A DNA stretch of 16,527 bases from Lentisphaeria bacterium (lineage in GTDB: Bacteria > Verrucomicrobiota > Lentisphaeria > Victivallales > Victivallaceae): the NCBI GenBank assembly GCA_018265615.1, contig JABLYX010000086.1, forward strand, positions 1-16,527, given 5' to 3'. The notes under the pieces were generated by a model. The model ran no database searches. It was not told the DNA's origin and worked only from the letters and a program-made list of their open reading frames with translations. Positions 1 to 6,465 of this stretch are shown piece by piece. Positions within the stretch are counted from its first letter, which is position 1, and every line of letters starts with the position of its first letter. The translations under genes and the position numbers were made by a program.

Positions 1-29
1 CCGAAGCTTTCGGGCGATCAGCCCGAAAG
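1..29. repeat. Overlapping inverted repeats at the left window edge
   Basis: Two mutually exclusive hairpins can form. CCGAA/TTCGG pair at 1-5 and 9-13. CTTTCGGGC (7-15) pairs perfectly with GCCCGAAAG (21-29) across a 5-nt loop. No T-run follows on either strand, so it is not a canonical terminator. It lies about 60 bp before the isomerase gene and may be the transcription end of a gene left of the window, or leader RNA. Only the symmetry is certain. Confidence 0.4.
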
Positions 30-86
30 ACCCGAGGCCCGTGGCCGAAGGGGGGCAACTTTTTGGGGAACACAGGAACCGTTGCC

Positions 87-1175
87 ATGCCGAAACCGAA
101 CATTCCCGATCTGCCTCCGTTTTTCCGGATTCTGCCGAACCGCGTCTGGAGGACCTACCTCGGCGGAAAAACACTCGACGACCTCTCCGGGATCTCCCCC
201 GCCGCCGACTCGCATTTCCCGGAGGAGTGGCTCCTCTCCGACACCGCCGCCGTGAATCCGGGCCGGGAGCCGGAGGGCATCTCGAAGCTGGAACTCGACG
301 GCCGGGAGGTCAGCTTCACCGCTCTCGCCGGGCTCGCGCCGGAGTATCTCTTCGGGCCGGCGCATCTCGGACGGTTCGGCCGGAAAGCCGGGTTTCTGCT
401 GAAGTTTCTCGACTCCTCGGTGCGGCTGCATATGCAGTGCCACCCGACGCGGGAGTTCTCCCGCAGGCACCTGGGCGCGGATGCCGGAAAGACCGAGGGG
501 TACATCATCCTCGGCTGCCGCGAAGGAGTCGAACCGTATCTGTACCTCGGCTTCCAGCGCGCCGTCAGCCGGGAGCGCTTCAAAACCCTCGTAGAGGCCC
601 AGGACACGGAGGAGATGCTGAAGCTCTTCGAGCGGATTCCGGTCAGAACCGGCGACGTTTTCCTCGTCCCCGGCGGCATGCCGCACGCGATCGGAGAGGG
701 GATCTTCATGATCGAGATCATGGAGCCGACCGATTTCGTCGTGCGTTTCGAATTTGACCGCGGCGGCTATGTGCTGCCCGAAAACGCCCGTTTCATGGGG
801 CGCGGAATCGACTTCGCGCTTTCGATGCTCGATTTCACGCCGTATCCGGCGGAAGAGGTCCGTGAGCGCTTCTTCATCCGTCCGCAGCCGAAGAGCGACG
901 TCGGCGGCTGCCGGCGCGAAGCATTGTTCGCCGGGGAAAACGCCCGCTGCTTCCGCGCCGACCGGATCCGTGTGAGCGGCCGGGCGGCGGTCGCCAACGA
1001 GGATCTCTCCGTGCTGGTCGTCACCGGCGGGAACGGCACGCTTTGTGCCGGAGCCGCCCGGACCGGGCTCTCCTGGGGCGACCGGATCCTGATCCCTCAC
1101 GGAGTTCGCGAATTCACTCTCGACGGCTCTTCGCTCGAGGCTGTGCTGGTCATGCCCCCGGCGCCGGAGGCGTAA
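87..1175 (+). CDS. manA: Class I mannose-6-phosphate isomerase (cupin-type phosphomannose isomerase)
   Basis: Interconverts mannose-6-phosphate and fructose-6-phosphate in the cytoplasm, linking glycolysis to GDP-mannose and glycan synthesis. The predicted protein is 362 aa. The zinc site of the class I family is visible: QCHP (Gln117, His119), Glu137 in TEGYI 18 residues later, and His200 in PGGMPHAIGEG, followed by the EIMEPTDFVVRFEFDR strand. The Gln-x-His...Glu...His order and spacing resemble the short Bacillus-type ManA rather than the longer E. coli enzyme. A second cupin-like half (about 290-360) ends the protein. I chose ATG 87 because AGGA lies 9 nt upstream; an in-frame TTG at 63 would add 8 residues but has no ribosome site. 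It converges on the Sel1-repeat gene with a 9-bp gap. No promoter is evident inside the window. Sugar specificity is inferred from family; the class also includes less characterised homologues. Confidence 0.86.
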   Translation: MPKPNIPDLPPFFRILPNRVWRTYLGGKTLDDLSGISPAADSHFPEEWLLSDTAAVNPGREPEGISKLELDGREVSFTALAGLAPEYLFGPAHLGRFGRKAGFLLKFLDSSVRLHMQCHPTREFSRRHLGADAGKTEGYIILGCREGVEPYLYLGFQRAVSRERFKTLVEAQDTEEMLKLFERIPVRTGDVFLVPGGMPHAIGEGIFMIEIMEPTDFVVRFEFDRGGYVLPENARFMGRGIDFALSMLDFTPYPAEEVRERFFIRPQPKSDVGGCRREALFAGENARCFRADRIRVSGRAAVANEDLSVLVVTGGNGTLCAGAARTGLSWGDRILIPHGVREFTLDGSSLEAVLVMPPAPEA

Positions 1176-1200
1176 CCGGCGGCGTTATTTTCCGCCGGTT
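1174..1200. terminator. Shared hairpin overlapping both stop codons of a convergent gene pair
   Basis: AACCGGCGG (1174-1182) pairs perfectly with CCGCCGGTT (1192-1200) around a 9-nt loop. The left arm begins inside the isomerase TAA, and the loop contains the complement of the Sel1 gene stop. On the plus strand the arm runs into TTTT. A bidirectional terminator is the natural reading. Confidence 0.55.
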
Positions 1201-3113
1201 TTCCGCAGCTCCCGCTTTGCGGGGGCGAAGCCGCCTGCCGCTGCGGCTTCGAGGCAGCGGCGCGCGGCTTCGGAGCGGTCGCTCCGCAGGAGTCTGTACA
1301 TTTTGTATTGCACGTGCGCCGGATAACCCGAAAGCTTTGCGAGCCGTGCATCGATCGAACGTTCGAGGAAACGGGCGGCCTCCGGAGAGGCTTTTCCGGC
1401 CAGCCGGAGCTCCGCGAGTTCGAGCCATGCTTCTTCCCGGGTCTCTCCGGACGCATCTTCGCAGTCGAAAAGCTTCAGCAGATATGCTTCCGCTTCCGGT
1501 TTCCCCTCGGAGCGCAGGAGCCTGCCGAGTTCGAGCAGGGCGTCGGCGCTGTCGTTTTCGGCGGCGCACACGAGCCAGCGCCGGGCGAGGCGCGGATTCG
1601 CCGAGAAGCCGTCGCTCCCGTCCCGGCAGAGATGGCTGAGGCGGAGCGCCGCGCCGCCGTGGCCGAGTTCGGCGGCCCGCGAGAAGTAATTCAATGCGCG
1701 CCGCAGGTCCTTCCGGACCCCTGTCCCGGCGGCATGGAGCTCTCCGAGGCGGTGCAGCGCATATGATTCGCCTTCCTGCGCGGCTTTGCGGTAGAATCGC
1801 AGGGCCGCGTCCGGATCCTTCTGCACGTATTCACCGTTTTCATACATGACCCCGAGATTGTAGGTCGCGGCCGTGTTGCCGCGCTCCGAGGCCCGGGTGT
1901 ACCAGTCGAACGCGCGTTTCCGGTCGGCTTTGACGCCGAATCCGCTGTTGTACATAAAACCGGCCATGTGCATGGCCCGGGCGTGGCCGAGTCCGGCGGC
2001 GCGTTCGATCAGTTCGAGGGCGCGTGAATAATCCCGTTCCACCCCGTTTCCCGCATAGTAGCACAACCCGAGCTGGTACAGGCTTTCCCCATCCTCCTCG
2101 TCGGCGGCGCGGCTGAACCACTCGACGGCCTTGCGGTAATCGCGTTCGAGGCCGTCGCCGTCGCGGAAGCACTCCCCGAGCCAGCGCATGCTGAGTGCGT
2201 CGCCGCCGTCCGCTCCGAGCCGGAAATACTCCGCCGCTTTCCGACGGTCGGCTTTTTCACCTTCGCCGTTACAGGCGAGCTGGCCGAGCGCCCGGTACGC
2301 CCGGGCCACGCCGGCTTCCGCCGCATCCAGGAAGTACTTCCGCGCCATGGCGTAATCCTGCTTTGTCCCTTCGCCGTCGCGGTAGAGCTCTCCGGCGAAC
2401 AGCATGGCGTATCCGTCTCCGTTCCGTGCCGAACGCAGATACCATTTCAACGCTTCCGCAACGTTTTCTTCGACTCCGTCGGCGTTGTAGTAAGCGTTCC
2501 CGAGCTCAAGCTGGGCGCCCGCATGGTTGCGCCGCGCGGCGATGCGGTAGTATTTCAGCGCGAGCGCGCGGTCCTGCGGGAATCCCCCCGTGCCGGCGCT
2601 GTAATGTTCGGCGAGATTGAAAGCCGCGAGGTCGTCCCCCTGTTCAACGGCGCTGCGGTAGAGCCGCAGTGCTTCGGCGGCGTCATGCTCTCCGCCGTCG
2701 CCGTCGGCATACAGGTTCGCAAGATTGTTGAGGGCCGGGACGTTCCCCTGCTCGACGGCGCGGCGATAGTAGCGGCGCGCAAGTTCATACTCTTCCGCCT
2801 GATGATAGAGCCTGCCCAGGCTGAACTCCCCCCATTCGTCGCCGGAACCTGCGGCGCGGCCGTACCAGAACAGCGCGAGCCCGGGGTCGGCGGGAACGCC
2901 TTTCCCCTCCTGGTGGATGCAGCCGAGCGCGTACTGCGCATCGGCGTCTCCGGCGATGGCGGCGGCGAGGTAGGATTCGGCGGCTTCGGCTTCGCGTCCC
3001 GCGAGTTCGAGGGAGTAGGCCCGGCGGTAGAGCTCCTCCGGGGAACTTCCGCGCGCCGCCGGCGGCAGACAGAGAAGCGCCCCCGCGGCGAGACATGATT
3101 TCAACAGCGGCAT
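1185..3113 (-). CDS. Secreted Sel1-like repeat (tetratricopeptide-type) protein
   Basis: The 642-aa protein begins with a signal peptide: basic-hydrophobic MPLLKSCLAAGALLCL, then a small-residue cleavage site near residue 22. About thirteen 36-residue Sel1-type repeats follow from about residue 55 to 530, with the signature A-x-x-x-LG-x-x-Y-x-x-G-x-G-V-x-x-D-x-x-x-A-x-x-[WY][YF]-x-x-A-A-x-x-G. The second repeat is shorter and more like a plain TPR. A helical, less regular tail completes the protein. Sel1 repeats form an alpha-solenoid that mediates protein-protein contacts; no catalytic domain is visible, so a scaffold or assembly role in the periplasm or envelope is the most that can be inferred. 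ATG 3113 has AAGGA about 9 nt upstream. Its promoter must lie in or beside the palindrome at 3128-3291. It is transcribed convergently with the isomerase gene and divergently from the glycosyltransferase. Confidence 0.88.
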   Translation of the reverse strand: MPLLKSCLAAGALLCLPPAARGSSPEELYRRAYSLELAGREAEAAESYLAAAIAGDADAQYALGCIHQEGKGVPADPGLALFWYGRAAGSGDEWGEFSLGRLYHQAEEYELARRYYRRAVEQGNVPALNNLANLYADGDGGEHDAAEALRLYRSAVEQGDDLAAFNLAEHYSAGTGGFPQDRALALKYYRIAARRNHAGAQLELGNAYYNADGVEENVAEALKWYLRSARNGDGYAMLFAGELYRDGEGTKQDYAMARKYFLDAAEAGVARAYRALGQLACNGEGEKADRRKAAEYFRLGADGGDALSMRWLGECFRDGDGLERDYRKAVEWFSRAADEEDGESLYQLGLCYYAGNGVERDYSRALELIERAAGLGHARAMHMAGFMYNSGFGVKADRKRAFDWYTRASERGNTAATYNLGVMYENGEYVQKDPDAALRFYRKAAQEGESYALHRLGELHAAGTGVRKDLRRALNYFSRAAELGHGGAALRLSHLCRDGSDGFSANPRLARRWLVCAAENDSADALLELGRLLRSEGKPEAEAYLLKLFDCEDASGETREEAWLELAELRLAGKASPEAARFLERSIDARLAKLSGYPAHVQYKMYRLLRSDRSEAARRCLEAAAAGGFAPAKRELRKTGGK

Positions 3114-3127
3114 ATGCTTATTTCCTT

Positions 3128-3291
3128 AGAGCTTATTCCTGAATAAGAAAATTGTGCCTTCCCGCGTTAAATTCCCATTCACTTGACCGCCTCAAACGCC
3201 GATGCACTGCGGCATCGACTTATTTCGGCAGTCGGCGCGACTGTAAATTTAACGCTTCGCCTTCCCAATTCCTTATTCAGGGATAAGCTCT
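3128..3291. repeat. MITE-like 164-bp imperfect palindrome
   Basis: Terminal inverted repeats of about 26 bp: AGAGCTTATTCCTGAATAAG begins the left end (3128-3154) and its near-complement, ending GGGATAAGCTCT, forms the right end (3266-3291), with two mismatches and one gap. A second symmetric pair, GCGTTAAATT (3164-3173) and AATTTAACGC (3246-3255), is placed exactly about the same centre. A small hairpin CGATGC/GCATCG (3200-3217) sits at the middle. TTA flanks the ends on both sides (3126-3128 and 3291-3293), compatible with a 3-bp target duplication. There is no transposase gene inside. It separates the divergent Sel1 and glycosyltransferase genes in DNA visibly richer in A+T than its neighbours. 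Confidence 0.6.
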
Positions 3292-3359
3292 TATTGCTAT
3301 GGAATATATACCGGGATGCGGAAAAGTCAAAAAAGTTTCATAATTCTCCGGATGAAATG

Positions 3360-3388
3360 TTGCATTTAGGCCGCAGATTGGATACATT
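3360..3388 (+). promoter_or_regulatory. Weak candidate sigma70-type promoter for the glycosyltransferase operon
   Basis: TTGCAT (3360-3365), 17-nt spacer, TACATT (3383-3388), about 35 nt before the ribosome site of the downstream gene. Both boxes deviate from consensus, so this is tentative. The rest of 3292-3425 is AT-rich with no other recognisable signal. Confidence 0.3.
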
Positions 3389-3425
3389 ATCTAAGAAGCA
3401 GGGCGTTCAGGCAGGAAGGGATTAC

Positions 3426-5000
3426 ATGAGGCGGGGATTTTTGGCGGCAGCCGGTGTTTGCGTGCAGCAGCCCCTGCTTTACTTTCTGATGGCTGTCATC
3501 CTGGCTTTGCCGCCGGTGTTCCTTACTGTGCTCCCCGCATCCGATGTGGCTTCACGCTACGCACCGATGGCGGCGGCGTTTGCGGACGGGGAGTGGGCGT
3601 ATGCGTTCCATCCGCGGGTTCCGCCGCTGCTGCCTGTCCTCGGCGGGGTGTTCGCATTCCTTTTCCGCTGTGACGGGTTCCTCGGGGTCAGGCTGGCTTC
3701 CCTGCTGCTGTATGCGTTCGCGGTATTTCCGCTGTTTGCGCTTTTCAGGCGGATCCTTCCGCTCCGGGCGGCCTGTTGGGGAGTGCTCTTCTATCTTTTC
3801 TGTCATCCGCTCCTGCAGTATGCGGGGGAGGGGCTGCGCGATAACGGCAAGACGCTCGCGCTCGCGCTTGCGGCCTGGGCGCTGCTCTCGCTGTGGGGCT
3901 CGCCGCGCCGGCTGCGGTATTATCTCTGGCTCGGCGCCGGGATCGGCATCGGCTCTCTGTTCCGCACCGAGCTTCTGGTTGCCGCCGGGCTCCTGCTGCC
4001 GGTCGCCGCAATCCGGGAATGCCTGAAGAAACAGGTCCCGTGGCGCACATTCGCCGGCGGGGTCGTTGCGCTGCTGCTCCTGCTGCCGGTCGTCGCCGTC
4101 AATCGGCATTTCACCGGTTATCCCGTTCCCGACGTGCGTCTGGCGGCCTGGCTGCAGCAGCGGGAGAAGCGCGCTGTTGCGGCTCCCGCTGCTGCTCCTG
4201 CAAGGGGCGCGGCCGTATCCGGCAGGGCGGCCCCGGCGGAAGCCGCGCCGCCGCCGGTGCCGAGAAGGAATCTCGGCATACTCGAGTATCTGCATGTCTT
4301 ATTCGAGGGGTTTTATCCGGCCTATCTGCTGCCGGTCCTGCTCGGCGCCGCCTGGCGGATCAGGCGGCGGCAGTGGAGCGTCGAAGAGTCTGTGCTCGCA
4401 TGTGTCGTGGCCGGAAATGCGGTTGTCACGGCTCTGCTGATTCTGCTCGGAGAGCGGTATTTCTACCTGTCGAAGCGGTATCTGCTTCCGGCGGCTCCGC
4501 TGGCGTTCGGCTGGGGCGGTTATTTTGCAATTTCGCTGTGGGAGTACTGCCGCGGCCGCTGGCGGAAATGGTTCCCGGTTCCAGTGGCCGTGCTGATTTT
4601 TGTCGTGTGCGCGGGGATTCTTTACGGGGCGGCTCTGGGGCCGGTGATCCGCGGCTTCACCTCGGGAAAACAGTGTGCGAGAAAAAACGCGGTGCTGACA
4701 TGTGCGGAGGCGTTCAGGAAGGATTACCGGGGGGAGAGCCGCGGGGAGCGCCGGTTCCTGCTGACCAATTACCGCTCCAACCGCCGCCCGTTTGTCGTGG
4801 TGCCCGATGCGGTAGATGCTGCGCCGATGCTTGCCGGCGGCAGCCGGGTTTTCGATAGGCGCATGGCGGATTACCTGGTGCTGGCTCCGGAGGCGGCTCC
4901 GCCGTCGCCGGAATGGCGGCGGATCGCGGAAGTTCCGGGGTATCGGGATGAGCGGCATGTGATATGGGGGAGTCCCGCCATTGAAAGAGGAGGGAAGTGA
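3426..5000 (+). CDS. GT-C-type membrane glycosyltransferase (PMT/ArnT-like, GT39/GT83 superfamily)
   Basis: A 524-aa polytopic membrane protein predicted to move a sugar from a polyprenyl-phosphate carrier to an acceptor outside the cytoplasmic membrane. Features typical of the superfamily are an N-terminal membrane helix followed by a short acidic loop (PASD, Asp40), a RVPPLLPVL segment (64-72), GEGLRDNGKTLALALAAWALL (134-154), FRTELL (179-184) and KRYLLPAAPLAF (350-361) near the last helices. About 10 hydrophobic segments are seen up to residue 405, then a soluble tail of about 115 residues. An Ala/Pro-rich linker (about 250-280) interrupts the middle. ATG 3426 is preceded by AGGAAGG at a 6-nt distance; the frame stays open upstream to 3183, but that part overlaps the palindrome and lacks protein-like character. 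It overlaps the next gene by one base (TGATG), so the two are translationally coupled. Donor and acceptor are not readable from sequence. Confidence 0.75.
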   Translation: MRRGFLAAAGVCVQQPLLYFLMAVILALPPVFLTVLPASDVASRYAPMAAAFADGEWAYAFHPRVPPLLPVLGGVFAFLFRCDGFLGVRLASLLLYAFAVFPLFALFRRILPLRAACWGVLFYLFCHPLLQYAGEGLRDNGKTLALALAAWALLSLWGSPRRLRYYLWLGAGIGIGSLFRTELLVAAGLLLPVAAIRECLKKQVPWRTFAGGVVALLLLLPVVAVNRHFTGYPVPDVRLAAWLQQREKRAVAAPAAAPARGAAVSGRAAPAEAAPPPVPRRNLGILEYLHVLFEGFYPAYLLPVLLGAAWRIRRRQWSVEESVLACVVAGNAVVTALLILLGERYFYLSKRYLLPAAPLAFGWGGYFAISLWEYCRGRWRKWFPVPVAVLIFVVCAGILYGAALGPVIRGFTSGKQCARKNAVLTCAEAFRKDYRGESRGERRFLLTNYRSNRRPFVVVPDAVDAAPMLAGGSRVFDRRMADYLVLAPEAAPPSPEWRRIAEVPGYRDERHVIWGSPAIERGGK

Positions 5001-6415
5001 TGCGTTCGGCAAGAATACGGATTCTCATCCTGATGTTGGCGGATATCGTCTGTTTTACGCTCGTCCCGCTCGTCGTGCTGTGGAGTGTCGACACATTCAT
5101 GCATGATATTGCGATTTCGTGGGAGTCCTACCGGTGGATGTGGCCCTTCATCGGCGTCTTTGTCGGCTGCAATGTGTTCATCCGGCTCTATCACGGCGAT
5201 GTCGCGTATCCCGGCGCGGCGCTGGGGGCGATTGAAGAGCTGCGCCGGATTTTCTTCTCATCGGCGCTGACTTACATTCTGCTGTTCGCTTATCTGGCGC
5301 TCTCCCTCCGGGTGCAGGGGGTCTCCCGCTCCACGCTGATTCTGAGCTGGCTCCTGACGTTTTTGTTCCTGCCGATTTTCCGCTGGTGGGCGAGATGCCT
5401 GATGAAGCGCTCCGGCATCGGCCAGATCAATGTGCTGATCGCCGGAGCCGGCGTCACCGGAACGATGGTCGCGCTGGAGTTGCGGCGCGACCGGTATTTC
5501 GGGTTCAACGTCGTCGGCTTCCTCGATGACTCCCCGGCGCTGCGCAAAACCTGCCCGGTCGAAGACATTCCGGTTGTCGGGTCGCTCCGGTATGCGCGGA
5601 AGGCCGCCCGCAAATACAATACGGACTACATGATCTGCTGCATTCCGATCACGCTCGTGACGGAGATGCTTGAGAGCTACTCGAAGTATTTCAAGCATGT
5701 GATGATCATCCCCGACAACCGGGTGTTCCCGATTTCCTGGGCGTATCCCATCTATCTCTCCGGATTCAGCGGGATGGAGATCCGCAATCAGCTGCTGCTG
5801 CCGATGCCGCGCATGGCGAAGGGGCTTCTCGAGCTGGTCGTTTCGCTCATTGCGTTTGTCACGCTGCTGCCGGTTTTTCTGATCCTCGCGTTTCTGGTGA
5901 AAGTGACCAGCCGCGGGCCGATTTTCTACCGGGCCAGACGGCTCGGCGTGAACCGCACGACGGTCCGGGTGCTGAAATTCCGCACGATGTACATTGACGC
6001 GGACCAGCGGCTCGAGACGCTGCTGGCCGAGGATCCTGAAATGGAGCGGCAGTGGCGCGAGAAATTCAAGCTGGACAACGACCCGCGCGTGACGCCGCTC
6101 GGCAGGTTCCTGCGCAAGACCAGCCTCGACGAGCTGCCGCAGTTCTGGAACGTCCTGACCGGCGAGATGTCGGTCATCGGCCCGCGCCCCATTGTGGAGG
6201 CCGAGGTGAAATATTACGGCGACCGTTACGCCCTGCTGAGCCGGGTCAAGCCCGGCATCACCGGGTTGTGGCAGGTCTCCGGGCGCAGCGAGCTCGATTA
6301 TCCGCAGCGTGTGAACCTCGACATCAGCTACATCATGAACTGGACGATCTGGATGGACTACTACATCTTCCTCAAGACCGTCAAGGAAGTGATCCTCTGC
6401 CGCGGCGCCCGCTGA
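5000..6415 (+). CDS. WbaP-type undecaprenyl-phosphate sugar-1-phosphate transferase (initiating enzyme of polysaccharide synthesis)
   Basis: Transfers a hexose-1-phosphate, galactose in characterised WbaP enzymes, from a UDP-sugar to undecaprenyl phosphate at the cytoplasmic face of the inner membrane, starting exopolysaccharide or O-antigen repeat synthesis. The 471-aa protein has the full polyprenyl glycosylphosphotransferase layout: four N-terminal membrane helices (about 8-130), a Rossmann-like CoA-binding-type domain (about 142-260, AGAGVTGTMVALEL), a membrane-embedded helix (about 276-302), and the catalytic bacterial sugar transferase domain with KFRTM (326-330), TPLGRFLRKTSLDELPQFWN including the Asp377-Glu378 pair, GPRP (394-397) and PGITGLWQVSGR (418-429). 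ATG 5000 has AGGAGG 6 nt upstream; GTG 4997 is possible but too close. The start overlaps the stop of the preceding glycosyltransferase, so they form one operon. Specificity for galactose versus glucose or N-acetylated sugars cannot be decided here. Confidence 0.9.
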   Translation: MRSARIRILILMLADIVCFTLVPLVVLWSVDTFMHDIAISWESYRWMWPFIGVFVGCNVFIRLYHGDVAYPGAALGAIEELRRIFFSSALTYILLFAYLALSLRVQGVSRSTLILSWLLTFLFLPIFRWWARCLMKRSGIGQINVLIAGAGVTGTMVALELRRDRYFGFNVVGFLDDSPALRKTCPVEDIPVVGSLRYARKAARKYNTDYMICCIPITLVTEMLESYSKYFKHVMIIPDNRVFPISWAYPIYLSGFSGMEIRNQLLLPMPRMAKGLLELVVSLIAFVTLLPVFLILAFLVKVTSRGPIFYRARRLGVNRTTVRVLKFRTMYIDADQRLETLLAEDPEMERQWREKFKLDNDPRVTPLGRFLRKTSLDELPQFWNVLTGEMSVIGPRPIVEAEVKYYGDRYALLSRVKPGITGLWQVSGRSELDYPQRVNLDISYIMNWTIWMDYYIFLKTVKEVILCRGAR

Positions 6416-6419
6416 ACCC

Positions 6420-6460
6420 GGAAGGTGGCCGGAGGGGGCGCCGCCCGCCTCCGGACTTCC
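6420..6460. terminator. Bidirectional GC-rich hairpin between convergent genes
   Basis: CCGGAGG (6429-6435) pairs with CCTCCGG (6448-6454). The stem continues inward with GGGC/GCCC (one bulge) and outward with GGAAG (6420-6424)/CTTCC (6456-6460). It fills the 50-bp gap between the sugar transferase and the DsbD-like gene. There is no T-run on either side, so intrinsic termination is not certain. Confidence 0.5.
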
Positions 6461-6465
6461 TGCGG

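Noticed and set aside
18..1100. Long open frame on the minus strand across the isomerase gene
   Set aside because: It lies opposite a gene with clear zinc-site motifs. It is Arg/Pro/Glu-rich with no recognisable fold, typical of antisense frames in GC-rich DNA.
3164..3255. Integron attC site (GTTAAAT and ATTTAAC resemble core boxes)
   Set aside because: The boxes occur in the opposite order to attC, the palindrome extends well beyond them, and there is no integrase or cassette array.
3183..3425. N-terminal extension of the glycosyltransferase starting at TTG 3183
   Set aside because: It begins inside the palindrome, has no ribosome site and is polar, AT-rich and unlike the family. ATG 3426 has an excellent AGGAAGG.
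4170..4270. GC-rich Ala/Pro stretch as a tandem DNA repeat
   Set aside because: No regular unit is visible. It encodes a low-complexity linker inside the membrane glycosyltransferase.
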